Shown here one piece after another: positions 62,367-64,000 of a DNA stretch of 64,000 bases. Every line of letters starts with the position of its first letter. Position 1 is the stretch's first letter. Under the pieces are notes generated by a model, which ran no database searches, had not been told where the DNA came from, and was given only the letters and a program-made list of their open reading frames with translations. Source of the stretch: CBDCFT01 sp965216365 (lineage in GTDB: Bacteria; Pseudomonadota; Gammaproteobacteria; Arenicellales; CBDCFT01). A program made the position numbers and the translations under genes. The stretch spans positions 124,001-188,000 of the forward strand of contig CBDCFT010000049.1 in NCBI GenBank assembly GCA_965216365.1, read 5' to 3'.

Positions 62367-63146
62367 CTAAATCTCTTCGATAGCTTCGAGGGACTCTGGG
62401 AGAATTTGTCCTCCATCGACAATTATGGTTTGTCCGGTTATGTATCCCGCTTCGTCGGATGCGAAAAATAATGCAGCGTTGCCAATATCGGCGACATCAC
62501 CCAGTCGTTTAAGCGGAATCGATGCAGCCATGGTATCGAGATAATCCTGCCCGAGATCTTTCAGGCCCTCGGTATAAATGTTGCCGGGCATAACGGCGTT
62601 AATGGTCACGTTGTACTTAGACAATTCCATACAAGCCGTTTTTAGAAAACCCAGTTGACCGGATTTGGAAGCGCCGTAGTGCGACCAACCGGGATAACCG
62701 GTCACCGGCCCGGTAATCGATGAGGTCAATACCACACGACCACCGCCCGCTTTTTCAAAATGCGGAATCGACGCTTTAACGCAAAGGAATGCGCTCTTTA
62801 GGTTAGTCGCCATAACCTGATCCCATTCCGCAGGATCCATGTCGATCATTTTAGTTTGGGGGAAGGCACCGGCATTGGCGCACAGAATATCCAAACCACC
62901 AAAAGTATCGGCGGTTTTGTTGACCATGCTCTGTACCGAACCCCAATCCGACACATCGCATTGGCAGTATTCCGCCGTTCCACCTGCAAATATCAACGCT
63001 TCAGCGGCAGCTTTGCCGTCCGCTTCACCACGCGATGCAATCATGACTTTCGCACCTTGTGCGGCAAAGATCTGCGCTATACCTTTTCCGATGCCTTTTG
63101 AACCACCGGTAACAATGACTGAACGATCTTTAATCGATGTAAGCAT
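62367..63146 (-). CDS. Short-chain dehydrogenase/reductase of the microcompartment locus
   Basis: This 259-residue classical SDR has the cofactor motif VTGGSKGIGKGIAQIFAAQG, the NAG motif CANAGAF, catalytic Ser in VVLTSSITGP, and YxxxK as HYGASKSGQLGF. The ending GYITGQTIIVDGGQ is typical. In RMM loci the SDR interconverts aminoacetone and 1-amino-2-propanol; the same role is inferred here. It lies between the transporter and kinase genes, all on one strand, with GGAGA before the ATG. Confidence 0.87.
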   Translation of the reverse strand: MLTSIKDRSVIVTGGSKGIGKGIAQIFAAQGAKVMIASRGEADGKAAAEALIFAGGTAEYCQCDVSDWGSVQSMVNKTADTFGGLDILCANAGAFPQTKMIDMDPAEWDQVMATNLKSAFLCVKASIPHFEKAGGGRVVLTSSITGPVTGYPGWSHYGASKSGQLGFLKTACMELSKYNVTINAVMPGNIYTEGLKDLGQDYLDTMAASIPLKRLGDVADIGNAALFFASDEAGYITGQTIIVDGGQILPESLEAIEEI

Positions 63147-63192
63147 GTTTATTTCTCCATATTTATTTTCAATTAAATTTCAACTTTTGTTT

Positions 63193-63999
63193 TTAACCTG
63201 TCTGTATGCGCCGGTCTTGCGCGACACGGAAAAACCATACGATGATAAATGCAACGATCAACAAAACCATTGACGTGGCGATGGATAGAATGCCAACGGT
63301 TGGTACTAACGGTGAATAACCCGATACCATTTTCGCGTATAGCCATTCCGGTAGCGTGGAATCCGCACCCGTTGTAAACAAGGACAACGGAAAATTTCCC
63401 CAACTGAGCAAGAAGGCGAACAATCCCGCTGAAATAACGCCCGGCATTAGCAATGGCCCGGTGACTTCTCTTAGCACCGTCCAGGTCGATGCGCCCATGT
63501 CGCGCGCCGCTTCTTCCAGCGCAGGGTCAAAACTGTATGCTCGAATAGCAATAATGAGTGTGGCAATAGGTGAAATCCAGACCAAATGCGCGACGACGGC
63601 AGTTTTCCAATCCGGAATCACACCCAGAAAGTTAAACCACATGAGCAAGGCCAGCCCCAAAACGGCTTGCGGAAAAAATATGGGTAATAAAATCAGCTTT
63701 TGAAAAACGCCACGAAAACGCCATTCATAGCGCGCAAACGCCAGCGCACCAAAAAACCCCACGATCATCGAAATCACCGCAACGATGATGGCAATGGTCA
63801 GAGAGGTTGACAATAAATCATGCACGGTTTGGCTTTCGATCGCTTTGCCATACCACTTTGTTGCATAACGCTTAATCGGGAATGTCAGATACCGCGCCTT
63901 TGAAACGGAAGCGAAGCCAATGGACACCAACGGTAAATACAAAAATACAAGTGTTAGCACAGCATAGATATACAACGCGATTTTTGTAGTACGATTCAT
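63193..63999 (-). CDS. Pot-type ABC transporter permease
   Basis: This 268-residue inner-membrane permease is of the spermidine/putrescine PotC type, with about six helices. The EAA loop reads EEAARDMGASTWTVLREVTG. The ATG is at the very edge of the window, and the partner genes (PotB-like, ATPase, binding protein) presumably lie beyond it. It is related to but distinct from the permease at 41284-42099. Its place just ahead of the SDR gene suggests that it imports the compartment's amino substrate. Confidence 0.85.
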   Translation of the reverse strand: MNRTTKIALYIYAVLTLVFLYLPLVSIGFASVSKARYLTFPIKRYATKWYGKAIESQTVHDLLSTSLTIAIIVAVISMIVGFFGALAFARYEWRFRGVFQKLILLPIFFPQAVLGLALLMWFNFLGVIPDWKTAVVAHLVWISPIATLIIAIRAYSFDPALEEAARDMGASTWTVLREVTGPLLMPGVISAGLFAFLLSWGNFPLSLFTTGADSTLPEWLYAKMVSGYSPLVPTVGILSIATSMVLLIVAFIIVWFFRVAQDRRIQTG

Positions 64000-64000
64000 G

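Noticed and set aside
1..64000. tRNA, rRNA, CRISPR array, prophage or full insertion sequence
   Set aside because: No direct-repeat array, transposase, integrase, phage structural gene or recognisable RNA gene was found on either strand.

Overview
The window looks like a piece of a gammaproteobacterial chromosome of roughly balanced GC, probably from an aerobic, perhaps marine, heterotroph. The taxon is an inference. It rests on the gene families, and on REP-like palindromes (core GTAGGAGCGAG...CTCGCGA) that resemble those of Pseudomonas and relatives. There is no rRNA, tRNA, CRISPR array, prophage or complete insertion sequence. Nearly everything is catabolic: uptake and breakdown of methylated amines, betaines, amino alcohols, acetoin and other small nitrogen compounds.

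Layout. (1) 1-8.8 kb: a two-subunit aconitase X, a TMADH/StcD-like flavin demethylase, a Rieske oxygenase of the stachydrine/glycine-betaine type, a secreted histidine phosphatase, a D-amino-acid-type FAD oxidase, a proline-racemase-family enzyme and a GST. Together they look like a proline- or hydroxyproline-betaine pathway. (2) 9-13.8 kb: a FAD oxidoreductase, a TauD and a PhyH dioxygenase, and a membrane transporter. (3) 13.9-20.5 kb: two non-pyrrolysine MttB-family methyltransferases around a TetR gene, with an APH-type kinase, a EutQ-like cupin and another FAD oxidoreductase; a clean inverted repeat lies in the divergent promoter. (4) 20.6-25.4 kb: a phosphate/nucleotide module with a PPK2 carrying a lysine-rich tail, a very lysine-rich small protein, a Na/Pi cotransporter and a tandem two-domain adenylate kinase. 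(5) 25.8-30 kb: acetoin dehydrogenase acoXABC. (6) 30.3-37.8 kb: a minus-strand operon of an enamidase-like amidohydrolase, an HpaB-type monooxygenase and a complete Liv-type ABC transporter. (7) 38-49 kb: a class III aminotransferase with a Cys4 insert, a creatinase-like protein, a PotABCD-type transporter, a FAD oxidoreductase, a zinc alcohol dehydrogenase and an enolase-superfamily enzyme. (8) 49.2-54.3 kb: a solitary integron-type cassette with an attC-like site, a VOC protein, a frameshifted PepSY gene coupled to a cytochrome b561, a membrane LuxR regulator and a SulP transporter. (9) 54.3-64 kb: a bacterial microcompartment locus, all on the minus strand.

The microcompartment locus is the most striking system. 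Its enzyme core is an APH-type kinase, an SDR, a class III aminotransferase/phospholyase and a CoA-acylating aldehyde dehydrogenase. That matches the aminoacetone/1-amino-2-propanol (RMM) compartment known from mycobacteria and rhodococci. This version differs: it has two BMC-T paralogues and only one BMC-H, an unrecognised 144-residue protein with an encapsulation-peptide-like start, an isochorismatase-family hydrolase at the operon end, and a Pot-type ABC permease in front. The expected flow is uptake by the ABC system, oxidoreduction by the SDR, phosphorylation by the kinase, elimination of phosphate and ammonia to an aldehyde, and conversion to acyl-CoA inside the shell.

Several families of small palindromic repeats lie between genes: a REP/BIME-like family in five places, a separate 89-bp inverted-repeat element, and a degenerate duplication around 37.7-41.3 kb that includes a promoter-operator segment. 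All alignments and identities quoted were counted by eye.
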